Shown: positions 1 through 7,186, counted from the first letter of the stretch. The stretch is DNA of 11,602 bases from an uncultured Oscillibacter sp. (GCA_910588005.1 CAJUQM010000058.1:1-11602), one strand, 5' to 3'. Numbers and translations are program-made. Notes: generated by a model from the letters alone, not told the origin.

Positions 1-1
1 A

Positions 2-18
2 AAAGCCATTCCGGCTTT
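2..18 (-). terminator. Possible short terminator hairpin after the alpha/beta hydrolase
   Basis: Six-base inverted repeat AAAGCC/GGCTTT (2-7 and 13-18) with a 5-base loop lies 8 bases beyond the stop codon of the minus-strand hydrolase and reads into T residues at the window edge. The stem is short and the downstream tail is cut off, so this is tentative. Confidence 0.45.
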
Positions 19-26
19 GTTACCTC

Positions 27-815
27 TCAGCGGGACGCTCCCATCAGCTCCCGGGTCAAAAACGCCAGGGCGGAATCCATCCGCGCGGCCCGGAAATCAA
101 AGGACTTAAACCTGTGCTCCGCTCCGTGGACGACCAGAAGCTCCGCCCGGCCGCCGTAGATCTCCTGGTAGCGGTGAGAGCACTGAACAGAGGCGGTGAC
201 GTCCTCGTCCCCGTGGACCAGGTTCACCCGCTTGGTGAATTTCGCGGCCACGGCAAAGGGGTCCAGCGTCAAGGCGTCCCGGTAGAAATTCAGGCCCACC
301 TTCAGCCCCTCAAAGTCCGCGCAGCCCGCCTCCTCAATATCCGGGACGGGTACACCGCAGAGGGTCCTGCCGCTTTGCAGGTTGTACACCACATCCGGCG
401 CGGGGCACCACAGGCTCAGGGCGCAGACATCCTCGTTCCGAAGCCCCGCCACCATAGAGGCCACACACCCGCCCATGCTCAGGCCATGGAGGGCGATGCG
501 GCTCTTGTCCACAAAGTCCAGACTCCTTACATAGTCCAAAATCGCCTGTCCGTCCGCCACCTCACCGGAGACCGTCATGTCCTCAAACAGGCCGTCGCTC
601 TCGCCGCTGCCGGCAAAATCGAACCGCACGCTGGCGATCCCCCGCTCACACAGGCGGCGGGACAGCTCCGTGTGCACAAAGTTGATCTCGTTTCTGTCGT
701 CGCAAAATCCATGGAACAAAATCACAAAGGGAACATTTCCTCCGTGTCCGTCAGGGATATGCATCATGCCGCGAAGGGTCAGCCCCCTGCTCTTACATTC
801 CACATATTGCTCCAA
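27..815 (-). CDS. Alpha/beta hydrolase, cinnamoyl/feruloyl esterase-like serine esterase
   Basis: A 262-residue cytoplasmic alpha/beta hydrolase with no signal peptide. The oxyanion-loop HGF is at 35-37, the nucleophile elbow GLSMGG at 111-116 (Ser113), a likely catalytic Asp205 in HGDED, and His234 in GAEHRF. The stretch FDFAGSGESDG followed by MTV near residues 65-82 closely resembles gut and lactobacillus cinnamoyl/feruloyl esterases, and residues of about 140-190 form the lid insertion typical of them. These enzymes cut ester bonds of hydroxycinnamates and small acyl esters; the real substrate cannot be read from the sequence. The start is TTG, fixed by an AAAGGAGG ribosome site 7 bases upstream. 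The gene follows alr on the same strand after 109 bases and may be co-transcribed with it. Family certain, substrate inferred. Confidence 0.85.
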   Translation of the reverse strand: MEQYVECKSRGLTLRGMMHIPDGHGGNVPFVILFHGFCDDRNEINFVHTELSRRLCERGIASVRFDFAGSGESDGLFEDMTVSGEVADGQAILDYVRSLDFVDKSRIALHGLSMGGCVASMVAGLRNEDVCALSLWCPAPDVVYNLQSGRTLCGVPVPDIEEAGCADFEGLKVGLNFYRDALTLDPFAVAAKFTKRVNLVHGDEDVTASVQCSHRYQEIYGGRAELLVVHGAEHRFKSFDFRAARMDSALAFLTRELMGASR

Positions 816-902
816 ATCCTCTCCTCCTTTCCAGTCTGTCCGTGATCCGCCGTACTGTCTGCAAAATCACCCTCCTTCTCTGCAGCGGTATTGGTATTGA
901 CA

Positions 903-916
903 GGCCGTCTCCGGCC
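903..916 (-). terminator. Small GC hairpin between alr and the hydrolase
   Basis: Perfect 5-bp stem GGCCG/CGGCC with a 4-base loop lies just after the alr stop codon on the minus strand. There is no T-run after it, so it may be a weak or leaky terminator, or only an RNA-stabilising hairpin, leaving read-through into the hydrolase possible. Confidence 0.3.
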
Positions 917-924
917 CCTTGCGC

Positions 925-2055
925 TTACGTCGTATACTGCCGCCCCTCCAGCCGGGCGCCCAAGCGGCTGAACAGCTCGTTTGTAATGGAACCGGAGTTC
1001 TCCGCCAGCTCCTCGGCATAGATAACCGCGCCGCCCTCCCGGCCGATAAACACGGCCTCGTCTCCCGTCTGGACATCCTCCACACCGGTGACGTCCAGCA
1101 TCAGCTGGTCCATGCAGATCCGGCCCGCACCGTGGACATACTGTCCGCGGACGATGGCCCGCAGCTTTCCGCCGCTGAGACAGCGGGGAATGCCGTCGGC
1201 GTATCCGATGGCCACAGAGGCAATCTTTGTGGGTTTCTCCGCCCGGAAAACGCGGCCGTAACTGACGCTCTCCCCAGGTCCAATCTCCCGGACGGAGGTG
1301 ATATGGGCCTTTAGCGTCATCACCGGGCGGGGGTCCAAATCCCGCCTCAGATAATCCCCGGGACTGCTTTTGACGCCGAACATCAAAATCCCCAGCCGGG
1401 CGTAGTCATAGGCATACTCCGGATAGTTGACGGCGGCGTAGCTGCTGAGGAGATGAATTTTGCCCAGCTCCAGTCCCCGGTTTTGCAAATCCTCCACCAC
1501 CCGGCGGAAGATCTCTGCCTGGCGGCGGGAAAAGCTCACGTCCTCCTCCTCCTCCGTATCCGCCACGCACAGGTGGGAGTAAATCCCCGTCACGTCTAAG
1601 CCGGAGCTTTGATAGAGGCGCTGAATCTCTCCTAAATCCTCCGGCAGAAAACCGATGCGGTGCATCCCCGTATCCACCGCGATGTGGACCTTTAGGGGCG
1701 TTCCGTGGAGCCTGCCGTACTGCTCCAGGGCGCCGGCGTGGGCAGGACAAGTGGCAGTCTGGGTCAGATCCCACTTCCAGAGCAGATGAAAGCTGCCGGG
1801 ATCCGTATATCCCAAGATCAGGATTTCGCCTTTGATGCCGTATTCCCGCAGCTTTACCGCCTCGTCCAGGGCGGCGGTGGCAAAGTGCCGGATCCCCCAC
1901 TTCTCCAAACTGCGGGCCACCGCCTTGGCCCCGTGGCCATACGCGTCCGCCTTTACCACGCCCATGATCTCACAGCCCGCAGGCAGCAATCTCTGATACC
2001 GGCGGATATTGTGCTCCAGCGCCGCCTCGTCCAATTCAATCCACGCCCTGTTCAT
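925..2055 (-). CDS. alr: Alanine racemase (PLP)
   Basis: Full-length 376-residue alanine racemase, which interconverts L- and D-alanine for peptidoglycan synthesis in the cytoplasm. The PLP lysine is Lys35 in the family signature VVKADAYGHG (33-42). The second catalytic base is Tyr266 in SVSYGR, supplied by the partner subunit in the usual dimer. The conserved CMDQ (314-317) and AIGYADG (282-288) are present. The N-terminal TIM barrel is followed by the C-terminal beta domain from about residue 240. The ATG start has a GGGAGG site 9 bases upstream. A TTGATT-17-TATAAT promoter lies about 50 bases upstream, divergent from serC. No truncation or missing key residue is seen. Biosynthetic and catabolic Alr forms cannot be separated from sequence alone. 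Confidence 0.97.
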   Translation of the reverse strand: MNRAWIELDEAALEHNIRRYQRLLPAGCEIMGVVKADAYGHGAKAVARSLEKWGIRHFATAALDEAVKLREYGIKGEILILGYTDPGSFHLLWKWDLTQTATCPAHAGALEQYGRLHGTPLKVHIAVDTGMHRIGFLPEDLGEIQRLYQSSGLDVTGIYSHLCVADTEEEEDVSFSRRQAEIFRRVVEDLQNRGLELGKIHLLSSYAAVNYPEYAYDYARLGILMFGVKSSPGDYLRRDLDPRPVMTLKAHITSVREIGPGESVSYGRVFRAEKPTKIASVAIGYADGIPRCLSGGKLRAIVRGQYVHGAGRICMDQLMLDVTGVEDVQTGDEAVFIGREGGAVIYAEELAENSGSITNELFSRLGARLEGRQYTT

Positions 2056-2108
2056 CGCCGGTGTCCTCCCGTCAAAAGAAAAGGTATGATCTTATATCTT
2101 TTCTTGTC

Positions 2109-2137
2109 ATTATAACTTCTTTCAGCGCAAAAATCAA
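2109..2137 (-). promoter_or_regulatory. Sigma-A type promoter for alr
   Basis: On the minus strand, TTGATT (2132-2137) and a perfect TATAAT (2109-2114) are separated by 17 bases, predicting a start near 2102 and a leader of about 47 bases. The -35 lies inside the palindrome ATCAAT-AG-ATTGAT (2133-2146), which may be an operator. Confidence 0.75.
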
Positions 2138-2194
2138 TAGATTGATAATCTTTTTCTAGATATTAAAAATTTTTTCACGAAGAATCAATCGATT
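2132..2194. repeat. Pair of AATCAATnGATT motifs upstream of alr
   Basis: AATCAATAGATT (2132-2143) and AATCAATCGATT (2183-2194) are near-identical 12-mers, 51 bases apart (about five helical turns). The first overlaps the alr -35 box and extends into a perfect ATCAAT/ATTGAT dyad. This arrangement fits paired operator sites, but no regulator is identified. Confidence 0.45.
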
Positions 2195-2217
2195 ACGTCT
2201 TTATTATTTTTCTAAAA

Positions 2218-2244
2218 CAGGGCATTTCCAACGGAAATGCCCTG
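2218..2244. terminator. Perfect 12-bp hairpin in the alr-serC divergent region
   Basis: CAGGGCATTTCC and GGAAATGCCCTG form a perfect 12-bp stem with an AAC loop. Read leftward it is followed by TTTTAG, read rightward by CAAAATG, so it resembles an intrinsic terminator more on the minus strand. No gene in the window ends here, so its role between two divergent promoters is unclear: insulator, stop for a small RNA, or relic. Confidence 0.5.
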
Positions 2245-2316
2245 CAAAATGTTTCAAAAATATTTTTAAAATATTGAAGGTTTTTCATTTTTTTATAAGG
2301 CCGGCCACTTTTTCTG

Positions 2317-2344
2317 TTGAATATTTTTAAATTTGTGATATAGT
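2317..2344 (+). promoter_or_regulatory. Extended -10 promoter for serC
   Basis: TTGAAT (2317-2322), 16-base spacer, TATAGT (2339-2344), with the extended -10 dinucleotide TG at 2336-2337. The predicted start is near 2351 and the leader about 65 bases long. The surrounding DNA is strongly AT-rich compared with the genes. Confidence 0.65.
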
Positions 2345-2355
2345 AAAATATATAT

Positions 2356-2374
2356 TTCGGTTATTTTGACCGAA
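2356..2374. promoter_or_regulatory. Dyad at the serC start region, possible operator
   Basis: TTCGGT (2356-2361) and ACCGAA (2369-2374) form a perfect inverted repeat with a 7-base centre, lying just downstream of the serC -10 box where a repressor would block initiation. As RNA it would be only a small hairpin with no T-run. A further ACCGGA half-like copy follows at 2378-2383. Confidence 0.4.
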
Positions 2375-2415
2375 CGTACCGGAACCATCTATTTTGAAGT
2401 CTGGAGGAATGCAGT

Positions 2416-3504
2416 ATGAAATACAACCGCACGTATAACTTCTCCGCCGGCCCCGCCATGATGCCGGAACCCGTCCTTGAGGAAATTGCCGCCGAGATGC
2501 TGAACTACCGGGGCAGCGGCATGTGCGTCATGGAGATGAGCCACCGCTCCAAGGTGTTCCAGCAGATCCGGGACGAGGCCGAGGCCGATCTCCGGAAGCT
2601 CATGGGCATTCCGGACAACTACAAGGTGCTGTTTGTCCAGGGTGGCGGCACTGTGCAGTTTGCCATGGTGGCCATGAACCTGATGAAAAACGGTCTCGCC
2701 TGCTATGTGGAGACCGGCGCCTGGTCCAAAAAGGCCATTGCCGAGGCCAAGAAGTACGGCGAGGTAAAAATTGTGGCCTCCTCCGCCGACAAGAACTTCT
2801 CCTACATTCCCGACTGCTCAAATTTGGACATCCCCGAGAACGCCGACTACGTCTATATCTGCGAAAACGAGACCATCAACGGCACCACTTACTTTAACCT
2901 CCCCGACACCAAGGGCAAGGTCCTGGTGTCCGACCAGTCCTCCATGTTCCTCTCCCGCCCCTGCGACGTCAGCAAATACGGCCTTATCTGGGCCGGCGTG
3001 CAGAAGAACGTGGGTCCCGCCGGCATGGCGGTGGTCATCATCCGGGAGGACCTGCTGCAGGAGGATCTGCCCAAGTTCGTGCCCACCTACATGAGCTACA
3101 AGACCCATGCCGACAACGACTCCCTGTACAACACCCCCAACTGCTGGGCCATCTACTGCTGCGGCAAGGTCTTTAAGTATCTGCTGGCGGGCGGCGGCCT
3201 GGAGGCCATGAACGCCCGGAACGAGGAGAAGGCCAAGATCCTCTACGACTTCCTGGACTCCAGCAAGCTCTTCACCGGCGCCGTGGTGAAGGAGGACCGC
3301 TCCCTCATGAACGTGCCCTTCGTCACCCCCAGCAAGGAACAGGACGCCGACGTGGTGGCCGCCAGCAAGGCCGCCGGTTTCGACAACCTCAAGGGCCATA
3401 AGAGCGTGGGCGGCCTGCGGGCCTCCATCTACAACGCCATGCCCAAGGAGGGTGTGGAGGCCCTGGTGGAATTTTTGAGGAAGTACGAAGCCGAGCACTC
3501 ATAA
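2416..3504 (+). CDS. serC: Phosphoserine aminotransferase
   Basis: A 362-residue class V (fold type I) PLP aminotransferase converting 3-phosphohydroxypyruvate plus glutamate to phosphoserine and 2-oxoglutarate, the second step of serine synthesis; the same family also acts in PLP synthesis. Family marks are NFSAGPA near the N-terminus (8-14), the phosphate-binding QGGGT (75-79), the PLP lysine Lys197 in GVQKNVGPAG, and the substrate-binding end GHKSVGGLRASIYNA (327-341), with Arg335 expected to hold the substrate. Length matches the family. The ATG has a GGAGG site 8 bases upstream. serA follows on the same strand 298 bases later, supporting a serine pathway unit. Control probably acts through the promoter and dyad upstream; no T-box is seen in the short leader. 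Confidence 0.97.
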   Translation: MKYNRTYNFSAGPAMMPEPVLEEIAAEMLNYRGSGMCVMEMSHRSKVFQQIRDEAEADLRKLMGIPDNYKVLFVQGGGTVQFAMVAMNLMKNGLACYVETGAWSKKAIAEAKKYGEVKIVASSADKNFSYIPDCSNLDIPENADYVYICENETINGTTYFNLPDTKGKVLVSDQSSMFLSRPCDVSKYGLIWAGVQKNVGPAGMAVVIIREDLLQEDLPKFVPTYMSYKTHADNDSLYNTPNCWAIYCCGKVFKYLLAGGGLEAMNARNEEKAKILYDFLDSSKLFTGAVVKEDRSLMNVPFVTPSKEQDADVVAASKAAGFDNLKGHKSVGGLRASIYNAMPKEGVEALVEFLRKYEAEHS

Positions 3505-3802
3505 AAGAGGGGGACCTCCTCCCTCTCTGCGCTCCGCCGGGTAAGCCCGCCTCTGCCGGCCTGCGGACTGGCGGACGCCGCCAGCGGCGGCCGGGTCAAG
3601 GTATCGCCGGCGGGTATACGCCCTGCCGGAAATGATTGAAATCTGTTGATTTACCTCCGGCAAATCAATCGGGGAGGCTGCGGCGCTCCCCTGAATCCCC
3701 CTCTCCGGCTCCGCCGGACACGCCTGTCCCCCAATGGGCGTTTACCCTTGCGCTGTCGGTGCCCCTGGGGTGCACCGAGAACGAATGAAAGGGGTACTTA
3801 CT
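3505..3802. repeat. Dyad-rich serC-serA spacer, candidate intergenic repeat
   Basis: No credible gene lies in these 298 bases. They hold a series of hairpins: CCGGCC...GGCCGG enclosing a perfect CTGGCGG-ACG-CCGCCAG (3556-3594); CCGGCGGG...CCCTGCCGG with one bulge (3607-3629); TTGATTT/AAATCAA with a 9-base loop (3646-3668); and TCCGGC/GCCGGA near 3710. None ends in a T-run, so these do not look like a normal terminator. The density of dyads suggests a repeated extragenic element or a processing/attenuation region between serC and serA. No promoter-like pair was found for serA. Confidence 0.45.
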
Positions 3803-4717
3803 ATGTTAAAGCGAGTTTTGGTCACCGACGGAATGGATGCCTCCGCCATGGAGAAGCTCCGGGCAGACGGCTATGAGGTGGTGGAGCAGTTCTACGAGCC
3901 GGACGCCCTGGGGGCGGCTCTGCGGGACTTTGACGCGGTCATTATCCGCTCCGCCACGAAGATCAAAGAGCCTCAAATTGACGCCGCCAAAAACAGCCGC
4001 CTGAAACTCATCATCCGGGCCGGCGTGGGCGTGGACAACATCGCCGTAAAGTACGCCGAGGCGGCGGGCATCGCCGTGCGCAACACCCCCCGGGCCTCCT
4101 CCAACGCCGTGGCGGAGCTGGCCATTTCACTGCTGTTCTCCTGCGCCAGGAACATCTCCATCGCGGGACACACCATGCGGGAGAACCGGTGGGAGAAAAA
4201 GGCCTACTCCAAGGGCTTCGAGTTGGAGGGCAAGACCATGGGCGTCATCGGCTACGGCCGCATCGGCCAAATGGTGGGCAAGAAGGGCCAGGCGCTGGGT
4301 ATGAACGTCCTCTCCGTAGTCCACCGGAACAAGCCCGAGGGCTGCGAGTGCGAGACCATGAAGTTCGTCTCCATGGACGAGCTGCTCTCCCGGTCGGACA
4401 TCATCGTCCTCTGCGCCCCCGGCGGCAGCAAGGCCCTGGTGGACGCGGAGTCTCTGGCGAAGATGCGCGACGGCGTGGTGATCGTCAACGTCTCCCGGGG
4501 CAGCAACGTGGATGAGTCCGCGCTGCTGGACGCGCTGAACTCCGGCAAGGTCCGGGCGGCGGGCCTGGACGTGTGGATGAGCGAGAAGGATCCCAATTGG
4601 ACCCTGGCGCAGCATCCGGCGGTCAGCTGCACACCTCACATCGGCGCGGGCACGAAAGAGGCTCAAAAGCGCATCGGCGCGGAGCTGGTGGATCTTGTGG
4701 AGCATTTCGAGTCCTAG
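3803..4717 (+). CDS. serA: D-3-phosphoglycerate dehydrogenase, short form
   Basis: A 304-residue D-isomer-specific 2-hydroxyacid dehydrogenase, the NAD-dependent first step of serine synthesis (3-phosphoglycerate to 3-phosphohydroxypyruvate). The Rossmann motif is VIGYGRIG (148-155). The catalytic triad is Arg232 (VSRGSN), Glu261 (DVWMSE) and His279 (TPHIG). The protein ends soon after the catalytic domain, so it lacks the ACT domain that gives serine feedback inhibition in long SerA. The reading frame is open further upstream to 3734, but the start at 3803 is preferred because the protein aligns from MLKRVLVTDG and an AAGGGG site lies 8 bases upstream. The serC neighbour supports SerA over another 2-hydroxyacid dehydrogenase. 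A strong terminator follows. Confidence 0.9.
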   Translation: MLKRVLVTDGMDASAMEKLRADGYEVVEQFYEPDALGAALRDFDAVIIRSATKIKEPQIDAAKNSRLKLIIRAGVGVDNIAVKYAEAAGIAVRNTPRASSNAVAELAISLLFSCARNISIAGHTMRENRWEKKAYSKGFELEGKTMGVIGYGRIGQMVGKKGQALGMNVLSVVHRNKPEGCECETMKFVSMDELLSRSDIIVLCAPGGSKALVDAESLAKMRDGVVIVNVSRGSNVDESALLDALNSGKVRAAGLDVWMSEKDPNWTLAQHPAVSCTPHIGAGTKEAQKRIGAELVDLVEHFES

Positions 4718-4739
4718 GCCGCTAAACTGCATAAGCCGG

Positions 4740-4767
4740 CGGTGGGGAGGAAAAATCCTCCCCACCG
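4740..4767 (+). terminator. Intrinsic terminator of the serC-serA unit
   Basis: Perfect 12-bp stem CGGTGGGGAGGA/TCCTCCCCACCG with an AAAA loop, followed by TTT and, soon after, ATTTT. It lies 22 bases after the serA stop codon. Confidence 0.9.
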
Positions 4768-4793
4768 TTTCGCGATTTTGTGGCAAATCCCTC

Positions 4794-4821
4794 TGTTCAA
4801 AGCCGGAGATTGCTGTATAAT
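4794..4821 (+). promoter_or_regulatory. Probable promoter for nfo
   Basis: A perfect TATAAT at 4816-4821 sits 29 bases before the nfo start, preceded by TG. Only a poor -35 match (TGTTCA, 4794-4799, 16-base spacer) is seen. The location, just after the serA terminator, makes it plausible. Confidence 0.5.
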
Positions 4822-4850
4822 ATGGCCATCAACTTATCAGGAGGCCGCTT

Positions 4851-5684
4851 ATGCTGCACATCGGATGCCACCTCTCCTCCTCCAAAGGCTTTGCCGCCAT
4901 GGGGCGGCAGGCATTGGAACTGGGGGCGGACACCTTTCAATTTTTCACCCGCAATCCCCGGGGGAGCAAGGCCAAGGAGCTGGACCCCGCCGACGCCGCG
5001 GCGTTGGTGGAACTGCTGGCGGAGCACCGTTTCGCGCCTATCATCGCCCACGCGCCCTACACCCTGAATCTCTGCGGGGCGGAAGAGAAAAACCGGGCCT
5101 TTGCCCGGGATACCATGTCGGACGATCTGCGGCGGCTGGAGTTTGTACCGGGGCAGTATTACAACTTCCACCCCGGCAGCCATGTGGGGCAGGGAATGGA
5201 GGCCGGGATCACCCAGATCGCCGAGGGCCTGAACGCCATCCTGACCCCGGAGCTGCACACCACCGTGCTGTTGGAGACCATGGCCGGAAAGGGCAGCGAG
5301 GTGGGCGGCCGGTTTGAGGAGCTGCGGGCCATTCTGGACCGGGTGGAACTGTCCGAAAAAATGGGCATCTGCCTGGACACCTGCCACGTATCCGACGGCG
5401 GATACGACATCATCCACGATCTGGACGGCGTATTAACGGAGTTTGACCGCCGCATCGGCCTGAACCGCCTGAAGGCCATCCACCTCAACGACAGCAAAAA
5501 TCCCCCCGGCAGCCGCAAAGACCGCCACGCCTGCATCGGAGAGGGGGAAATCGGCCTGGAAGCCCTGACCCAGATCGTGCGGCACCCCGCTCTGCGGGAT
5601 CTCCCCTTCTGCCTGGAGACCCCCAACGAACTGCCGGGCTACCAGCGGGAGATCGCCCTTATGCGGAGGCAGGCGGAGCCGTGA
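4851..5684 (+). CDS. nfo: Endonuclease IV (deoxyribonuclease IV), AP endonuclease
   Basis: A 277-residue AP endonuclease of the xylose-isomerase-like TIM-barrel superfamily, which cuts the DNA backbone 5' to abasic sites and trims blocked 3' ends in base excision repair. All nine zinc ligands of the family can be placed in order: His67 (HAPY), His107 (NFHPGSH), Glu142 (LLETMAGKG), Asp176 and His179 (LDTCHVSDGGYD), His211 (HLNDSK), Asp224 and His226 (KDRHACIGEG), Glu256 (ETPNE). Length is typical. The ATG is preceded by AGGAGG with a 6-base gap. The gene appears monocistronic: its own TATAAT lies upstream and a hairpin shared with the convergent thiD lies downstream. Nothing unusual is seen. 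Confidence 0.97.
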   Translation: MLHIGCHLSSSKGFAAMGRQALELGADTFQFFTRNPRGSKAKELDPADAAALVELLAEHRFAPIIAHAPYTLNLCGAEEKNRAFARDTMSDDLRRLEFVPGQYYNFHPGSHVGQGMEAGITQIAEGLNAILTPELHTTVLLETMAGKGSEVGGRFEELRAILDRVELSEKMGICLDTCHVSDGGYDIIHDLDGVLTEFDRRIGLNRLKAIHLNDSKNPPGSRKDRHACIGEGEIGLEALTQIVRHPALRDLPFCLETPNELPGYQREIALMRRQAEP

Positions 5685-5688
5685 AACC

Positions 5689-5725
5689 CAAGGCCGGGAC
5701 GGAGAGCTTTTCCGTCCCGGCCTTG
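5689..5725. terminator. Bidirectional hairpin terminator between nfo and thiD
   Basis: A 15-bp perfect stem (5689-5703 with 5711-5725; CAAGGCCGGGACGGA and its complement) and a 7-base loop containing TTT. It sits 4 bases from the nfo stop and 3 bases from the thiD stop, so it can end transcripts from both convergent units, although neither side has a long T-run. Confidence 0.8.
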
Positions 5726-5728
5726 AAT

Positions 5729-6535
5729 TCAGTATGCCTCTTTCCGGTATTCGGGCTTGATATCAAAGGCGTGGTCCATGGGACCGGAGCCGTGTCCCAA
5801 GTCCAGCATAGCTCCCAGTGCGCCGGAGATATAGGCCTTGGCCCGCTCCACCGCCTCCTCCAGGCCGTAGCCCTTGGCCAAATTGGAGGCAATGGCGCTG
5901 GAGAGCGTGCATCCGGTGCCATGGGTATTGGGGTTGTCAATACGGCGGCCGCTGAACCACCGGCCGCCGCCGGAGCGCCACAGCAGGTCGTTGGCGTCAT
6001 TGAGATTGTGTCCGCCCTTGCACAGCACCGCACATCCGTAATCGTCATGAATGGCCCTTGCTGCCTCCTCCATGTCCCGGGCTGTGGAGATGACCCTGCC
6101 GGAAAGGATCTCCGCCTCCGGAATATTGGGAGTGATAACCACCGCCAGGGGCAGCAGCCGGGCCTTCAGCATCTCCACCGCGTCCTCCGAGATCAGCCGG
6201 TCGCCGGAAGTGGCCACCATCACCGGGTCCACCACCAGGTTTCTCACCTTGTACTGCTTCAGCTTTTTCGCAATGGTCTCGATCAGCGCGGTGTTGGCTA
6301 CCATTCCGGTCTTTACCGCGTCGGGAACAATATCCGTAAACACGCAGTCCAGCTGTTCCGCCAAAAATTCCGGAGTACACTCCACAATGCTCTTTACGCC
6401 GGTGGTATTCTGCGCCACCAGAGCTGTGACAGCGCTCATGGCGTATACGCCGTTGGCAGTCATGGTCTTGATATCCGCCTGGATGCCCGCACCTCCGCTA
6501 GGGTCGGTTCCGGCAATGGTCAGTGCCGTTTTCAC
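5729..6535 (-). CDS. thiD: Hydroxymethylpyrimidine/phosphomethylpyrimidine kinase
   Basis: A 268-residue ribokinase-fold kinase that phosphorylates HMP and HMP-phosphate to HMP-pyrophosphate, the pyrimidine half of thiamine phosphate. Marks are the N-terminal AGTDPSGGAGIQAD (8-21), KTGM (75-78), DPVMVATSG (103-111) and the anion-hole/catalytic motif NTHGTGCTLSS (203-213), where Cys209 is usual for ThiD and separates it from most pyridoxal kinases. The start is GTG, supported by AAGGAGG 8 bases upstream lying inside the end of thiE; the thiE stop is only 3 bases away, so translation is probably coupled. Expression should depend on the TPP riboswitch upstream of thiE. No thiM is seen nearby, so the thiazole half must be supplied from elsewhere. 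Confidence 0.95.
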   Translation of the reverse strand: MKTALTIAGTDPSGGAGIQADIKTMTANGVYAMSAVTALVAQNTTGVKSIVECTPEFLAEQLDCVFTDIVPDAVKTGMVANTALIETIAKKLKQYKVRNLVVDPVMVATSGDRLISEDAVEMLKARLLPLAVVITPNIPEAEILSGRVISTARDMEEAARAIHDDYGCAVLCKGGHNLNDANDLLWRSGGGRWFSGRRIDNPNTHGTGCTLSSAIASNLAKGYGLEEAVERAKAYISGALGAMLDLGHGSGPMDHAFDIKPEYRKEAY

Positions 6536-6538
6536 TGT

Positions 6539-7186
6539 TCAGTCCTCCTTCGCAATCTCTTCCGAAAGCCGTCGCAGTTCCGCCGCCGCGGCTTTCACAT
6601 CCGGCCGGGCAAACAGGGCGGACACCACCGCCACCCCATCCAAACCGCAGCCCTTCAGCTCCAAAATATTTCCCCGGCCAATGCCGCCGATGGCTACCAC
6701 GGGGATCTCCACCGCCGCGGTAATGGCCCGGATAGTCTCCCGGGAGATGGGCTTTGCATCGGCCTTGGTGCCGGTGGCGAAGGCCGCTCCCACCCCCAGG
6801 TAGCTGGCTCCCGCCGCCTGCGCCCGCAGGGCTTCCTCCACACTGTGGGCGGAAACCCCCACGATCTTGTCCGGTCCCAATATCCGGCGGACACAGCCCG
6901 CCTCCAAGTCCTCCTGCCCGATGTGAACGCCGTCCGCCCCCGACCTTTGGGCGATCTCCACATGGTCGTTGATAATGCTGACGGCCCCCTTCCGGCGGCA
7001 CAGGGCCGCAAAGCGTTTCGCCTCCTCCAAAAAGGCGTCCTCATCCAGGCGCTTCTCCCGCAGCTGAACCACGGCGGCACCGCCGTCGATGGCGTCCTCA
7101 ATCTGGCAAAGCAAGGCGTCTGTGTCCGCCGCCCATGCCCGGTCCGTAACGGCGTAGAGCCGCATCTGTCTTCCGGTGAGATTCAT
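6539..7186 (-). CDS. thiE: Thiamine phosphate synthase
   Basis: A 215-residue TIM-barrel enzyme joining HMP-pyrophosphate and thiazole phosphate to thiamine phosphate. Visible motifs are YAVTDR (11-16), QLREK (41-45) and IINDH (71-75) for pyrophosphate and Mg binding, HIGQED (88-93), GVSAHS (110-115), the pyrophosphate loop GVGAAFATGTK (131-141), and AIGGI (166-170). The loop has Ala at 134 and Ala at 137 where many ThiE have proline, a mild departure. The frame is open to a TTG at 7222, but ATG at 7186 is preferred: it has AAAGGAGG 4 bases upstream and the protein aligns from there. First gene after the TPP riboswitch and terminator, with thiD 3 bases downstream. Confidence 0.95.
   Translation of the reverse strand: MNLTGRQMRLYAVTDRAWAADTDALLCQIEDAIDGGAAVVQLREKRLDEDAFLEEAKRFAALCRRKGAVSIINDHVEIAQRSGADGVHIGQEDLEAGCVRRILGPDKIVGVSAHSVEEALRAQAAGASYLGVGAAFATGTKADAKPISRETIRAITAAVEIPVVAIGGIGRGNILELKGCGLDGVAVVSALFARPDVKAAAAELRRLSEEIAKED

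Noticed and set aside
2300..2307. GGCCGGCC palindrome near the serC promoter
   Set aside because: An 8-base self-complementary sequence with no spacing or partner; too short to call an operator or attachment site.
3734..3802. Upstream extension of SerA to an ATG at 3734
   Set aside because: The extra 23 residues do not belong to the family and lack a ribosome site; the start at 3803 has AAGGGG at proper distance.
3646..3876. 76-residue frame overlapping the start of serA
   Set aside because: It consists of dyad-rich spacer and an out-of-frame part of serA; Arg/Pro-rich with no start signal.
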